Assembly (NCBI GenBank): GCA_946887045.1
Contig: CAMPKC010000033.1
Location: 1 to 50,168 of the forward strand
DNA: 50,168 bases
Direction of reading: 5' to 3'
DNA from: an uncultured Sphingobacteriaceae bacterium
Lineage (GTDB): Bacteria; Bacteroidota; Bacteroidia; Sphingobacteriales; Sphingobacteriaceae
Both the position numbers and the translations under genes were made by a program. The notes beneath the pieces were generated by a model. That model was not told where the DNA came from and made no database searches. It was given only the letters and a program-made list of their open reading frames with translations. Shown here in pieces: positions 9,065 through 17,963 of the stretch. Every line of letters starts with the position of its first letter. The stretch's first letter is position 1.

Positions 9065-9077
9065 ACTCTGATAGCAG

Positions 9078-11687
9078 TTAGCTATATAGTAAGATGTCGC
9101 TACTAACTGGAAGTTGGATGGTGAAAGTGGTTCCTTTTCCTACTGTGCTATCTACACTTATTTTACCACCCAACGCCTGAACTTGAGTTTTCACCATATA
9201 GAGACCCATTCCCTTACCGTCTAAATGATAATGAAACCGCTTATATAGTCCGAAGAGATGCTTTCCCTGATTAGCAATGTCAATACCTAACCCGTTGTCA
9301 GATAAGGTTAAAATTAGTCCATCCTCGGTGCTAATTGAACTGATCCTGATAATGGGTGCTAAATCCGGTTGAGCGTATTTAATACTATTACTCACAAGGT
9401 TATAAAAGATGCTGAAGATGTAACTCTTTATGCCAAAAATTTCAGCAGGACCCTTAAGATCAACGAGAATTTTTGCGTGACTTGTTCGGATCTTATCCGC
9501 TAAATCCTCCTTAACGTTGAAGATTACATTCAATATGTTCACGCTTACCTTATTCTCATCGACTTTACCCTTGATATTTAATATTAAGTTTAAATCGGTT
9601 ATTACTTCATCGAGTCGCTCGCTTGAAGTTAATATGCCGGTTATAAGCACAGCCTTCTCATCTTCAGTAATGTCGTTATTTCTTAACAAGCTGGCTAAGC
9701 TTATCAGATTGGCCACAGGCGCCCTCAAGTTATGGGACACAATATAAGAGAATTGTTCAAGTTCCTGATTTGTGGAAATCAATTCAGACATAAACGAGTT
9801 GAGCTGTTTATTCAGTGCTTTAAGTTTAACCTCATTTTGCTTTCGCTCGGTTATATCGGCCATTGAGCCAACCATGCGGATAGCCTTACCATCTATATCC
9901 CGTATCAAAAACCCACGGTCACTCACATAGACATATTCTCCATCCGATTTTTTAAAGCGATATTCTTCTTGCCAATGAACCTGAGTACTTGCTATAGCCG
10001 TAATAATGCTTTCAGTAACTCTGGTATAATCTGTCGGATGAATCTGTTCGTTCCAAAAGACAATAGAAGTTAAATTATTTACGGTCTGATGGCCGAAGCT
10101 AGAAGTAATGCCTTCACCCCAGTATATCAACTCCGATTGAAGATCCCAATCCCAAATCGCGTCTGAAGTGGCCTTCATCACATAATCGTACCTGGCAATA
10201 CTTTCTTTTAACGCTGCTTCTGCCGTTATACGGTCTGAGATATCAATTCCAGAACATTGAATTTCTTTTGGAGCACCCTCAATATCGGTTACACATATAA
10301 AGTCCCAAAGGGTCGTTCTTGCTCCACCATCTTTTTTAGGCTTGTCTATCTCAACCTGAATTACTTCACCAGGAACGCTTAAGCACTTAGTTACTGCTTC
10401 GATAACGATTTGATGGTGGTAAGGTAAAATAGATGACATGGAATTTTTTCCGATAAGCTCCCCGTCTGGATACATCCATCCGAAATCTCTGTAAAAACTC
10501 CCATTATAGTAAGTGTAATTACCTACAAGATCCGTCCTGATCAAGTAGTTGGTTTGAGAGTTGACAATACCACGATGTCGGGCCTCACTGACAGCAAGGT
10601 CCTGAAGTGCTGAGCGCTTCAATGTGATATCTTTAAAATACACCGATAATCCCTCTGGGGCTGGATATGCTGAAACCTCCAACCAAATATCCAACGCTGG
10701 CAAGAACTCTTCGAAATGCACTGAGATCTGTTCTTCAACTGCACGGTGATATTCAGAATAAAACTTCAGTCGTATTGCATCTTGATATTCCAGCCAAAGA
10801 TTCTTTCCAAGCATCTTTCCGCGAGAACGTCTCAGTATTCGCTCAGCTTCAGAGTTCCAGTAAGTCACGTTCCAATCCCCATCAACGGTGAAGAAGCCAT
10901 CGGTGATACTTTCAAGGATTGACACAATCCGATTCGCGTGATCTTTGGCTATTTGTTCTGCCTTGATCCTATCCGTTGAATCTTTCGCAATACAAAACAT
11001 AACTTGCTGCTCATTATCCCATCTTGCAGACCAGGTGATGGGTACAACAGAGCCATCACGCCTTATATATCTGTTTTGGAAGTTTGTAAAATCGGTGCCA
11101 CTCATAATCATGGCAGCGACATCAAGGGTAAGTTGACGATCTTCCTCAAGAACATATTCTATAAACGGCTTACCGATTAACTCCTCCTGCGAATAACCCC
11201 AAACATCTGTTGATGATTTACTACATTGAATAAAACATCCTTCTTTATCAAAAGAACAGATAACATCTAACGAATTGTCGAGCACCCTTTGTAGATCTTT
11301 TGCCTTTTTAACTATCTCAGCCTTATAATCAAGCACCTCTTGAATATTACGAGTAGTAACAAGCCTGCAATGCATTCCTTTATAAGAATACGGGATAGAG
11401 ACAATCTGAACCCAAAATACGTTTCCATATTTGTCTTTATGATGAACATCGATATTGTTCTTCTTTTCTAAATCGATTTGAGACAATATTTGCGCGGGAA
11501 CTTCTCTTTCGGAATCAGGCCTTAAGTTTCTGAGAGTTAGGTTTTCAAATTCGTCCTTCGTATATCCGTACACTTCAACAGCGGCTCTATTAACGGTTAG
11601 AATTCTTAGATCGTCTAATCTGTAGATCCACATCGGTTGCGGGCTTTCTTCAAATAGTAGCTCGAGAACTTGTTCAGAATTGTTCAT
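9078..11687 (-). CDS. Multi-PAS sensor histidine kinase, 869 aa
   Basis: A cytoplasmic sensor kinase with no membrane segment. About five PAS/PAC modules run from residue 5 to about 620, seen as repeated LxxS-like starts and closing PAC elements such as DITERKQ and GIDISDR. A HisKA-like region has H652 in SYIVSHNLRAPVANL, the SHNLRAP variant common in Bacteroidota PAS kinases. The HATPase domain contains NSIKYA, LSDNGLGID, GKGMGLYMVK and GTTFTIQLP. There is no receiver domain and no response regulator gene beside it, so its partner is elsewhere. The ATG start directly precedes a plausible PAS domain (QVLELLFEESPQPMWIYRLDDLRIL). The gene is flanked by a short direct repeat and stands alone in an accessory stretch. 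Confidence 0.92.
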   Translation of the reverse strand: MNNSEQVLELLFEESPQPMWIYRLDDLRILTVNRAAVEVYGYTKDEFENLTLRNLRPDSEREVPAQILSQIDLEKKNNIDVHHKDKYGNVFWVQIVSIPYSYKGMHCRLVTTRNIQEVLDYKAEIVKKAKDLQRVLDNSLDVICSFDKEGCFIQCSKSSTDVWGYSQEELIGKPFIEYVLEEDRQLTLDVAAMIMSGTDFTNFQNRYIRRDGSVVPITWSARWDNEQQVMFCIAKDSTDRIKAEQIAKDHANRIVSILESITDGFFTVDGDWNVTYWNSEAERILRRSRGKMLGKNLWLEYQDAIRLKFYSEYHRAVEEQISVHFEEFLPALDIWLEVSAYPAPEGLSVYFKDITLKRSALQDLAVSEARHRGIVNSQTNYLIRTDLVGNYTYYNGSFYRDFGWMYPDGELIGKNSMSSILPYHHQIVIEAVTKCLSVPGEVIQVEIDKPKKDGGARTTLWDFICVTDIEGAPKEIQCSGIDISDRITAEAALKESIARYDYVMKATSDAIWDWDLQSELIYWGEGITSSFGHQTVNNLTSIVFWNEQIHPTDYTRVTESIITAIASTQVHWQEEYRFKKSDGEYVYVSDRGFLIRDIDGKAIRMVGSMADITERKQNEVKLKALNKQLNSFMSELISTNQELEQFSYIVSHNLRAPVANLISLASLLRNNDITEDEKAVLITGILTSSERLDEVITDLNLILNIKGKVDENKVSVNILNVIFNVKEDLADKIRTSHAKILVDLKGPAEIFGIKSYIFSIFYNLVSNSIKYAQPDLAPIIRISSISTEDGLILTLSDNGLGIDIANQGKHLFGLYKRFHYHLDGKGMGLYMVKTQVQALGGKISVDSTVGKGTTFTIQLPVSSDILLYS

Positions 11688-12074
11688 TTGATAATAATGC
11701 GGGCGTGCAATTGGATTAATTAAGTTTTAGTGCGTCTATGCGAAGTTAACCAGAACACTTCAAGTACGTGATTTAGTTTAAAAGGTTACATGTTCCCTTT
11801 GAATAAATGCGGCTTTCCGTGAAGCGGCTAATGTTTCTGGCTTGTAAAAGTAAAGATTAAGGCTCGTTACAAATTTTCGTTTACAAGTGTGGTATATAGA
11901 TAAACAAACAGGTAAGAAAATGTGCAGTTGAATGTGAGGGCGTTTTGGCAAGGCATCGCCAATCCACCACAAATCAGCAGACACATTTAAAACACTTATG
12001 TATTGGAATCAACGTTAATAAAAATTTTCTTTGCACGAAACTATGAGGCAAATGTTGCGTACAAGTTTTAATAT
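11688..12074. other. Intergenic stretch upstream of the PAS kinase
   Basis: It contains the second copy of the direct repeat. A minus-strand frame of 68 codons (11778-11984) shows no domain and unlikely composition, so I leave it uncalled. The kinase promoter must lie here on the minus strand, but no clear match to the Bacteroidota consensus was found. Confidence 0.5.
11901..11926 (+). repeat. Direct repeat bracketing the PAS kinase, upstream copy
   Basis: TAAACAAACAGG followed by TAAGAAAATGTGCA, matching 9038-9064 with a one-base gap. See that entry. Confidence 0.7.
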
Positions 12075-12320
12075 ATGATCGAATTCTTCACTCTTCCAAT
12101 TAAATACCAGGGTAAACTTAATGAGTATGAAGCGGTTTTTTACGCAACCGGCCACAGGCATAAATTTCATGTTACTTTAGAGGGAATCGAAGTTACCTTC
12201 GAGCCTGGCGATCAACAGAATTATCTGGCAAGACTGGAGGAAGAGGCTATTCAAAAAAATCTGGCTCCCAATGCTGAATTAGTTAAATTGATTGCAAAAA
12301 GATTAGAGTCGCTTGTTTAA
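12075..12320 (+). CDS. Small conserved-looking hypothetical protein, 81 aa
   Basis: The protein MIEFFTLPIKYQGKLNEYEA... has a beta-rich first half (LPIKYQGK, YEAVFYATGHRHKFHVTLEGIEVTFEPGD) and a helical, Ala/Leu-rich C-terminus. Small proteins with this 'V.yqG.e.ef.a.l...gy.hkF.v.v.g..v.FEpDe' layout are frequent in Sphingobacteriaceae. Family function is unknown. It is monocistronic and cytoplasmic by sequence. Confidence 0.7.
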   Translation: MIEFFTLPIKYQGKLNEYEAVFYATGHRHKFHVTLEGIEVTFEPGDQQNYLARLEEEAIQKNLAPNAELVKLIAKRLESLV

Positions 12321-12543
12321 TACCAGGGAGGAATCATCCCCTAAACTAATCTGTAAGCGGTCGCGCTAAATCCCCATGCCTTATTATTCATAAGATCATA
12401 ATCCTTCAGACTCCGAAATCATCCGATCATCCCTTCGGAAGAGATTTTGATTTTTCCTCAGATAGATATTATAAAAAACACTGCCTCATCACACCTGATT
12501 ATACCCGCCTCACAAATCTTAGAGCGTGATAAAAAAAGCACTT

Positions 12544-12585
12544 CATCACGGCAACTGACCATTTCATCACGGCAACTGGCCATTT
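12544..12585 (+). repeat. Two tandem 21-base repeats
   Basis: CATCACGGCAACTGACCATTT is followed directly by CATCACGGCAACTGGCCATTT, differing at one base. They lie in the 391-base gap between two small genes, which otherwise contains nothing I recognise. They could be a pair of binding sites about two helical turns apart. Confidence 0.75.
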
Positions 12586-12711
12586 CGTGTAATATACGTT
12601 TCAAAGTAAGTTCTTGAATGTATCTTTAACACAGCTACCATGAGTTTTAGAACTTTTCCAAAGCGGATGTTCTGAATTCAAGAAATCACCTGGAAAACAA
12701 CAGCTATTAAT

Positions 12712-13062
12712 GTGAAACAATTTTCAGAAGAAGAAGCAAAAGCGATATCCGCCAGTAGAGTATGGACCGAATGGACTGATGTTCAAATTTTGCATTTGCA
12801 ATTATTTCAAGATCGTTTATGCGTGCCCTTCGGCAAATACCACACTGCACTTGAACGATGTCTTGGCCGACCGGTTTATACCCATACCATGGAATTTGAT
12901 AAACAAAAACTGGTTAAGGAATTTCTAAGCATTGCAGAGGACCCTTCGCCGGAGGAATTAATGAAGCTGATTCCGAAGGATATTCTTAACCCACACTCCA
13001 TCCAGTCCATTTCTTCAGCAAATACTAAAATACAACCCAATTTTCTATCATGGATATTCTAG
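12712..13062 (+). CDS. Hypothetical protein, 116 aa (possibly DUF7736-like)
   Basis: GTG start in the first available frame position. The stretch LHLQLFQDRLCVPFGKYHTALERCLGRPVYTHTM resembles a small domain with pattern 'l..i..F...v.g..lyTHqL.ra'. I note the likeness to DUF7736-type proteins but cannot confirm it. The C-terminus is polar and low in hydrophobic content. It overlaps the next gene by 13 bases, so the two are coupled. No signal peptide. Function is unknown. Confidence 0.5.
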   Translation: MKQFSEEEAKAISASRVWTEWTDVQILHLQLFQDRLCVPFGKYHTALERCLGRPVYTHTMEFDKQKLVKEFLSIAEDPSPEELMKLIPKDILNPHSIQSISSANTKIQPNFLSWIF

Positions 13063-13241
13063 ATTATGATTGTCGTTATCCCGGATTCGTCTATTCTGCG
13101 GATGAGCTATTAAAGTTCATTGCAGCCGGACAAATCTTTACAATTCAATTAACCAATCGTGAAATCATTCATCACGAGGCAGATGATCCACAACAATTTA
13201 GACAGTGGCTGCTTAATAATAACATCAAAGATATTAAGTGA
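13050..13241 (+). CDS. Hypothetical protein, 63 aa
   Basis: The protein MDILDYDCRYPGFVYSADELL... begins inside the 3' end of the preceding gene (13-base overlap) in another frame, a sign of translational coupling. The composition (hydrophobic core FIAAGQIFTIQLTNREIIHHEA, acidic tail) is protein-like. No family is recognised. Confidence 0.5.
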   Translation: MDILDYDCRYPGFVYSADELLKFIAAGQIFTIQLTNREIIHHEADDPQQFRQWLLNNNIKDIK

Positions 13242-13371
13242 ACATGCCGACCGACGGACTGAGGCATTGTAAAAGGTTGTCAATCAATTTCCAGATTTAA
13301 GCGGAACAGGCTAGAGCCAAAGATTCAGTGGGTTTCAAAACACATCTGACATCCGAATGGTATCTTAAACC

Positions 13372-13512
13372 TCAGGCAGCACGGGGATTCGGTGCCTTAC
13401 CATGCACCCCGGCTTTCATTTTTTTATACCGGGAAATATCTGCCTTGAGTTTAAAAATCAATTCAAGATCAATCAGTTTTTCGATGACGGTGGTAGAAGT
13501 CGATTTGTTCAT
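13372..13512 (-). CDS. Possible small protein, 46 aa
   Basis: Minus-strand frame MNKSTSTTVIEKLIDLELIF... with a good ribosome site (ACAGGAACT before the ATG) and a compact helical, Lys-rich composition. It competes with two plus-strand frames here (13328-13657, 13530-13721) whose translations look less protein-like. The remaining part of 13242-13748 holds no other gene I can support. Confidence 0.35.
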   Translation of the reverse strand: MNKSTSTTVIEKLIDLELIFKLKADISRYKKMKAGVHGKAPNPRAA

Positions 13513-13748
13513 AGTTCCTGTTTTTAGGAATGATAATCGAATTTTATGCCAATTTAAAAAAAGACGCTTGGCTGCGTTTATTCTACGATTTTTTCGACAT
13601 AGTGTATGGAAAAATATACGATATCAAGGAAGAAAAAAGCACAGTAGAACCTTTTAAAAAACGAAGTTTTGGGGCGGGAACAGAGAGGTTGAAGAAGACG
13701 AAAAACGGAACGCCGGCATGATCTCCCGACGCTCCTACTTGGATTTAA

Positions 13749-14021
13749 TTATTCTGTATTTTTATATAAAGTGTACAGAATCGGAATATTGCTGATAAGT
13801 GTAAAAATAAAAATGCAAATCAAGGTTACCTCGAAAGAAGAACTTGCTGTATGAACAAAATATATATATTCTAACAGAAGTAAAACTCCAATTAACACAA
13901 TTATCCTCTTCGCCACCGACCAGGCATGCGGTCCCTCAAAGTTCTGCTGACAATGGGGATCTATTTTATACGATCGAGTTAAATCCATGGTTTTATAATT
14001 TTCCTTTTGAAACGGATTCAT
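13749..14021 (-). CDS. Small membrane protein, 90 aa
   Basis: The protein has a polar N-terminus of about 35 residues and two hydrophobic segments, RIIVLIGVLLLLEYIYFV (about 39-56) and TLICIFIFTLISNIPILYTL (about 66-85). It would be an inner-membrane hairpin. The start could be either the first Met or Met12 (MDLTRSYK). No family is recognised and the gene stands alone between unrelated small genes. Confidence 0.45.
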   Translation of the reverse strand: MNPFQKENYKTMDLTRSYKIDPHCQQNFEGPHAWSVAKRIIVLIGVLLLLEYIYFVHTASSSFEVTLICIFIFTLISNIPILYTLYKNTE

Positions 14022-14179
14022 AGATTTAGGTTCTTAAGTGGCATGATTCCTAAATTTGCAACATATATACTCGCTTTTTGTTTCATTGCACATCAGGGGA
14101 ACATTTTAGTTCTTAACAAAAAAATTACCGGAATTCAATTCTAATTACTAAATTCATATTACAACCAATTGAAAATCCT

Positions 14180-14464
14180 GTGAATAAATTATACCCGGTG
14201 ATGACAAGAAATGAGCATGCTCTGCATATTGGTAAAAATTTTAAAATTTCATACCGTGATTATGACGGAACGGTTTTGAATGCCATAGTAAAATTTATCT
14301 CAAACGATGATTACGAAGTTTTTGTAAAGGAGAAAGGTGTGATTATCCATTGTACTAAAGATGAAAACGGTGCCCTGTCATGCAGACTCAACAGCCATGG
14401 CAATCCTCAGTGGGTGGATGGAATCAGTAAAGAGGTGGCAAAAGCGGTCATGGAAGACGAATAA
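14180..14464 (+). CDS. Hypothetical protein, 94 aa
   Basis: Starts at GTG (NKLYPVMTRNEHALHIG...) or at the ATG seven codons later. The protein alternates beta-like strands (FKISYRDYDGTVLNAIVKFIS, YEVFVKEKGVIIHC) and ends acidic. No signal peptide, membrane segment or known motif. Codon use resembles the surrounding genes. Confidence 0.5.
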   Translation: MNKLYPVMTRNEHALHIGKNFKISYRDYDGTVLNAIVKFISNDDYEVFVKEKGVIIHCTKDENGALSCRLNSHGNPQWVDGISKEVAKAVMEDE

Positions 14465-14831
14465 ACTGGGGATTCATCCAGATCCTGAAAATTCGCCTCA
14501 AACAAGTAATACAGTTCCGGCATTTTAAATCTTTAACATACCCGGAATACCTGCCACTCATTTCTCGTTGAATTGAGATCTACTTTTATCGGCAGCCATG
14601 ATCCTGCACTCCTTATCTATCAGAGCATAATCTCAAAACAAAGCTCATTTCGAAAAATGATCAATTCAAAACAGCCTATCAGCAACAATTATCAATAAGT
14701 CGCAATAAAATACCAACTTCTTTGTTTATTATTTAACAAAACAACAAATTCATTAAATATTTTCGATATTATGATGTATTTTTATAATCAAAAACATCGC
14801 AAACCATAAAATAATTTGAAATAAGGGCAAA
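14465..14831. other. Intergenic stretch, nothing recognised
   Basis: AT-rich, no frame with coding character and no strong hairpin or repeat that I could see. It must contain the promoter of the acetyltransferase gene that follows. Confidence 0.5.
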
Positions 14832-15281
14832 ATGATTGAGATAATTCGAACAAGCAGCGATGATAAGCGATTTAAAAATTTAATTCTTGAACTCGATAGT
14901 GATTTAACCACCAGATACAGGGAGGCAGACTATAAATTTGATGCAAATATCCAATTAAATGCTCTTGACACAGCAGTAATTGCGCAAATAACTAATATCA
15001 CTGTCGGATGCGGATGTTTTAAAGAGATAAACGCCCGAACGGTAGAGATAAAGCGGATGTACGTAAACCCCTATTTCAGAGGTTTTGGAGTGGCTTCGAT
15101 GATGATAGACGCACTTACCAGATGGGCCAGGGAGCTATTTTATGAATCAGCAGTTCTTGAAACAGGCGTTAAACAACCCGAGTCCATTAAGCTGTATGAA
15201 AAGCATGGCTTTGTTACAATCCCTTCTTTTGCACCGTATATCGGAATTCCAAATAGCATCTGCATGGGTAAGACCCTGTAG
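14832..15281 (+). CDS. GNAT family N-acetyltransferase
   Basis: 149 aa, one GNAT fold. The acetyl-CoA-binding motif A is RMYVNPYFRGFGVASMMI (R-x-x-G-x-G/A form). It is followed by a helix, then ALTRWARELFYESAVLETG and the C-terminal EKHGFVTIPSFAPY, typical of the family. Substrate cannot be told from sequence. There is an upstream GG-containing leader (AATAAGGGCAAAATG). It converges with the GH105 gene, with a 52-base gap and no clear terminator. Confidence 0.9.
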   Translation: MIEIIRTSSDDKRFKNLILELDSDLTTRYREADYKFDANIQLNALDTAVIAQITNITVGCGCFKEINARTVEIKRMYVNPYFRGFGVASMMIDALTRWARELFYESAVLETGVKQPESIKLYEKHGFVTIPSFAPYIGIPNSICMGKTL

Positions 15282-15333
15282 TCTGCCTTAACCCTTTATT
15301 CTGTTTTGCTTGCCATATCAATAGTCTGCAGAC

Positions 15334-16482
15334 CTATTTATCCAGATAACGATACATCTCTGATGCAGCAAGAAGGTATGCACCTACACCAAAATTGGCC
15401 GTTGAATTCTGGTTTACGACTTGGCCGGGTATGGCTCTTTCGCCAATCGGCTGAACATAGCCCACCTTTCCGTCCGGCTGTAAAGCTGTTTTTGTTAAAT
15501 AATTCCAGCTCTTAATTACCACGGGTAAATATTCCTTTTTGTTAAGATAGCCATTATTGATACCCCAAAGCATTCCATAGGTAAAGAATGAGGTGCCGCT
15601 AGTTTCAGGACCCGGTGCATGTTGGGGATCAAGCATGCTTCGTGTCCAGTATCCTTCTGCTTGCTGCGACTTTTTTATCGCTTGAGCCATCCCCTTGAAT
15701 TTATTTATGTACTCCGCCCGATGAGGATCATTTTCTGGCAGATCCTGCAAAACTTTCGCCAGCCCAGCGAATACCCAGCCATCACCCCTGGCCCAAAAAT
15801 CCTTCTTGCCGCTTGCACTTTTATGCTTAGGGTAGACATATTTGGCATCGCGGAAGTACAGCTTTTCCTCACTGTCGTACATGATGCTGTTTGCGTAGGT
15901 AAAATATTCGTGAAGCTTATCGAGATATTGTTTATTCCCTGTTACTTTATATAGTTTTGTCATTACCGGCATCACCATATAAAGTCCGTCCGCCCACCAC
16001 CAATAATCATTTTTAGGAGTGCTCATCTGGTATTCCATCACTTCTCTTGCGCGGGCTATTTTCTTCTCATCTTTATCCAAATTGTAAAGATCGATATACG
16101 TCTGAAAGCATATTTGCCAATCCCCGAAAAGCACATAATCATCCTTTTCGCCATACGTATATTTCCATTCTGCCTTATTGTTAGATTTTGCACCCATCCA
16201 TTGATTGTATTCCGCCCAGGCTTCAGAATACTTTCTATATTCGTCGCTTTTTGTAACAGAATATGCTTCCATATTTCCGGTGTGATAAGCCGCTTCATCC
16301 CAAAAAGCCCTTTTTTTCGTTGAGTTGTTCTTCTGCCAGTATCCGTTTACCTTTTCTATGATCTCACGAACCTCTGTCTTAGAACTTGTTACAGCCAACT
16401 TATTGTTTCGCTGAACGGTACATGCAGACAAAAGCGCAAAACTCGCAGCAATTATTCCGAATAAGATCTTTTTTGTATTCAT
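15334..16482 (-). CDS. GH105 unsaturated rhamnogalacturonyl hydrolase (YteR-like), lipoprotein
   Basis: Removes unsaturated galacturonic (or glucuronic) acid from the end of oligosaccharides made by pectate or rhamnogalacturonan lyases. The 382-aa protein begins with a lipoprotein signal (LLSAC lipobox, Cys21). The GH88/GH105 (alpha/alpha)6 barrel shows WWWADGLYMVMPVM with D165, which aligns with the YteR catalytic Asp, then ARGDGWVFAG with D234 and GTSFFTYGMLWGINNGYL. It is the last gene of the minus-strand cluster, 95 bases after the BNR_4 gene. It implies that the substrate includes a pectic backbone or uronic acid, besides arabinose. GH88 is less likely given the length and motifs. Confidence 0.85.
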   Translation of the reverse strand: MNTKKILFGIIAASFALLSACTVQRNNKLAVTSSKTEVREIIEKVNGYWQKNNSTKKRAFWDEAAYHTGNMEAYSVTKSDEYRKYSEAWAEYNQWMGAKSNNKAEWKYTYGEKDDYVLFGDWQICFQTYIDLYNLDKDEKKIARAREVMEYQMSTPKNDYWWWADGLYMVMPVMTKLYKVTGNKQYLDKLHEYFTYANSIMYDSEEKLYFRDAKYVYPKHKSASGKKDFWARGDGWVFAGLAKVLQDLPENDPHRAEYINKFKGMAQAIKKSQQAEGYWTRSMLDPQHAPGPETSGTSFFTYGMLWGINNGYLNKKEYLPVVIKSWNYLTKTALQPDGKVGYVQPIGERAIPGQVVNQNSTANFGVGAYLLAASEMYRYLDK

Positions 16483-16577
16483 TAGAATTTAATTGTTTTT
16501 TAAAGATATGAAGCTATCATGAGTTTTATTCATTGCATCAGTGAGTGCAAACTTATGATGGTCATTCCAATATTTTG

Positions 16578-17888
16578 TTAATAATTAGGTTTCCATTCTA
16601 GCACCTGAACCATTTGCGCAGGTATATCAGCTTTGCCCTCAGCGTCTACCTGCTGTACATTTTGAATAAAAAGATTTAAGTTTCCGGCCATACGCCATAG
16701 TTCGGTGTCGAAACTCGGCTCCCAGGAGCCAACGGAACTTTCCAAAAGATCTCTAACTTCCCATTTCTTCTTTTTAAAGCTCTTAATTTTCACGACAGAT
16801 ACCTTGCTATCCCGTTCTTCATCTCTGAAAATCAATAATCCTGAAGGTTTAGATTTTGAGATATTGACCATAATTTGAGGCCGTGAAATTGGTATGCGTT
16901 TGGTACCCACCCCGCTTAGAGAAAACGGATTTTTACGAAAGTCCAGGTTCAGGCATTTCCAGGTTTTACCGGTGTTATAAACAACATGGTATTGAGGTAT
17001 TTTTGAGTCGCTCTCCCTCCAATAAGTGGCGATAAATGGATTTCCTTTTTTATCGGCAGACATGGAAGTTTGATTTATCAGTTCGCTATTCTGTGGTATT
17101 TTAAACGCATACTCGGCAGAAGCTTGCGTTATCGGTATAGCATAGGTCTCTCCGGTAGATTTTTGCCAGGTTATTCCCCCATCTCTGGAACATGCGTATC
17201 CTAAATCATGATTACTGGCAACATTTGCAGACTCCCGCCAAACCCATGAAACATGAATGGTGCCTTTATGATCAACAAAAGCCTGCCAATACGCATTTCT
17301 TTCCCGTTCTCCACTTATCAAATTATCATGAAGCCTTTGCCATGTTTTTGTTTTTAGATCGTATCTGTTCAATACTAAATTGCCTTGCCCGGAAGCACCA
17401 CTGCGGTAAAAAAACAGCAAATCGCCGCCAGGCATTTTATAAAACTCCGGATAGGTAACGTTTCCTTCGTCGACACCTGTCATAGAAAGTTTCGATGTAA
17501 GGTCCAGTGATCCTGAACTTACACTTTTCGCGTAACGAAGCGGATGTCCGTGGTGATCCCAGGACACATGCAGATAACCATCTCCGTCGACCATTATACT
17601 TATTGTATTATGTGCATCGTTGGTATTTCCCTGGAAAGGAGTTTGCTTTAATATCCAGGATGATGAGCCTGACTTTCGTTTCCCAAGCACTACATATTTG
17701 TCCTGATTATAATAAGCTATATACTGGGTATCACGATAAGTAACTAAAGAATTTTTTCTGAAGATTACCGCATTCACCGAGTTACTTGCCCACCCTAAGC
17801 CGACATCAACAAGCTTAAGATCGGGTTTCTTCTGAGCAATTGCTATAGAAAATTGCGCCAGAAACATCAAAAACAGAATTCGCTTCAT
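16578..17888 (-). CDS. BNR_4 beta-propeller protein, GH145/PL25-like
   Basis: 436 aa with a signal peptide (MKRILFLMFLAQFSIAIAQ). The body is a seven-bladed propeller of the BNR_4 type, with the motif SWDHHGHPLRYAKS (D111, H112, H113). It also has LFFYRSGASGQGNLVLNRYD, IHVSWVWRES, AYACSRDGG-type and LLIFRDEERD blades. Proteins of this family with these His motifs are alpha-L-rhamnosidases acting on Rha-alpha-1,4-GlcA (GH145) or ulvan lyases (PL25). In this arabinan/arabinogalactan locus, GH145-type cleavage of rhamnosyl caps on arabinogalactan is the better guess. It sits between GH97 and GH105 with 75- and 95-base gaps, so co-transcription is likely. Confidence 0.72.
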   Translation of the reverse strand: MKRILFLMFLAQFSIAIAQKKPDLKLVDVGLGWASNSVNAVIFRKNSLVTYRDTQYIAYYNQDKYVVLGKRKSGSSSWILKQTPFQGNTNDAHNTISIMVDGDGYLHVSWDHHGHPLRYAKSVSSGSLDLTSKLSMTGVDEGNVTYPEFYKMPGGDLLFFYRSGASGQGNLVLNRYDLKTKTWQRLHDNLISGERERNAYWQAFVDHKGTIHVSWVWRESANVASNHDLGYACSRDGGITWQKSTGETYAIPITQASAEYAFKIPQNSELINQTSMSADKKGNPFIATYWRESDSKIPQYHVVYNTGKTWKCLNLDFRKNPFSLSGVGTKRIPISRPQIMVNISKSKPSGLLIFRDEERDSKVSVVKIKSFKKKKWEVRDLLESSVGSWEPSFDTELWRMAGNLNLFIQNVQQVDAEGKADIPAQMVQVLEWKPNY

Positions 17889-17963
17889 ATTAATAGCTTA
17901 GGTGTTGCGATTATATTGAATCTCCAGTGGCAGATAGCAGTTTAAAAGCAATTTATAACGAGG

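Larger units (their letters stand above)
8633..9077. other. Stretch without a supported gene
   Basis: A plus-strand frame of 90 codons (8650-8922) exists but has no recognisable domain. It overlaps the 5' side of the minus-strand small gene region, so I do not call it. The right part holds the inverted and direct repeat described at 9012-9064. Confidence 0.5.

Noticed and set aside
11778..11984. Minus-strand frame of 68 codons upstream of the PAS kinase
   Set aside because: No recognisable motif, unlikely composition, and it spans the direct repeat in the promoter region.
12544..12585. CRISPR-like array
   Set aside because: Only two directly adjacent copies without spacers and no cas genes in the window.
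13328..13721. Two overlapping plus-strand frames of 109 and 63 codons
   Set aside because: Both look unlike protein (runs of Arg, Lys and Phe) and lack a well-spaced ribosome site. A minus-strand frame with a good ribosome site competes.
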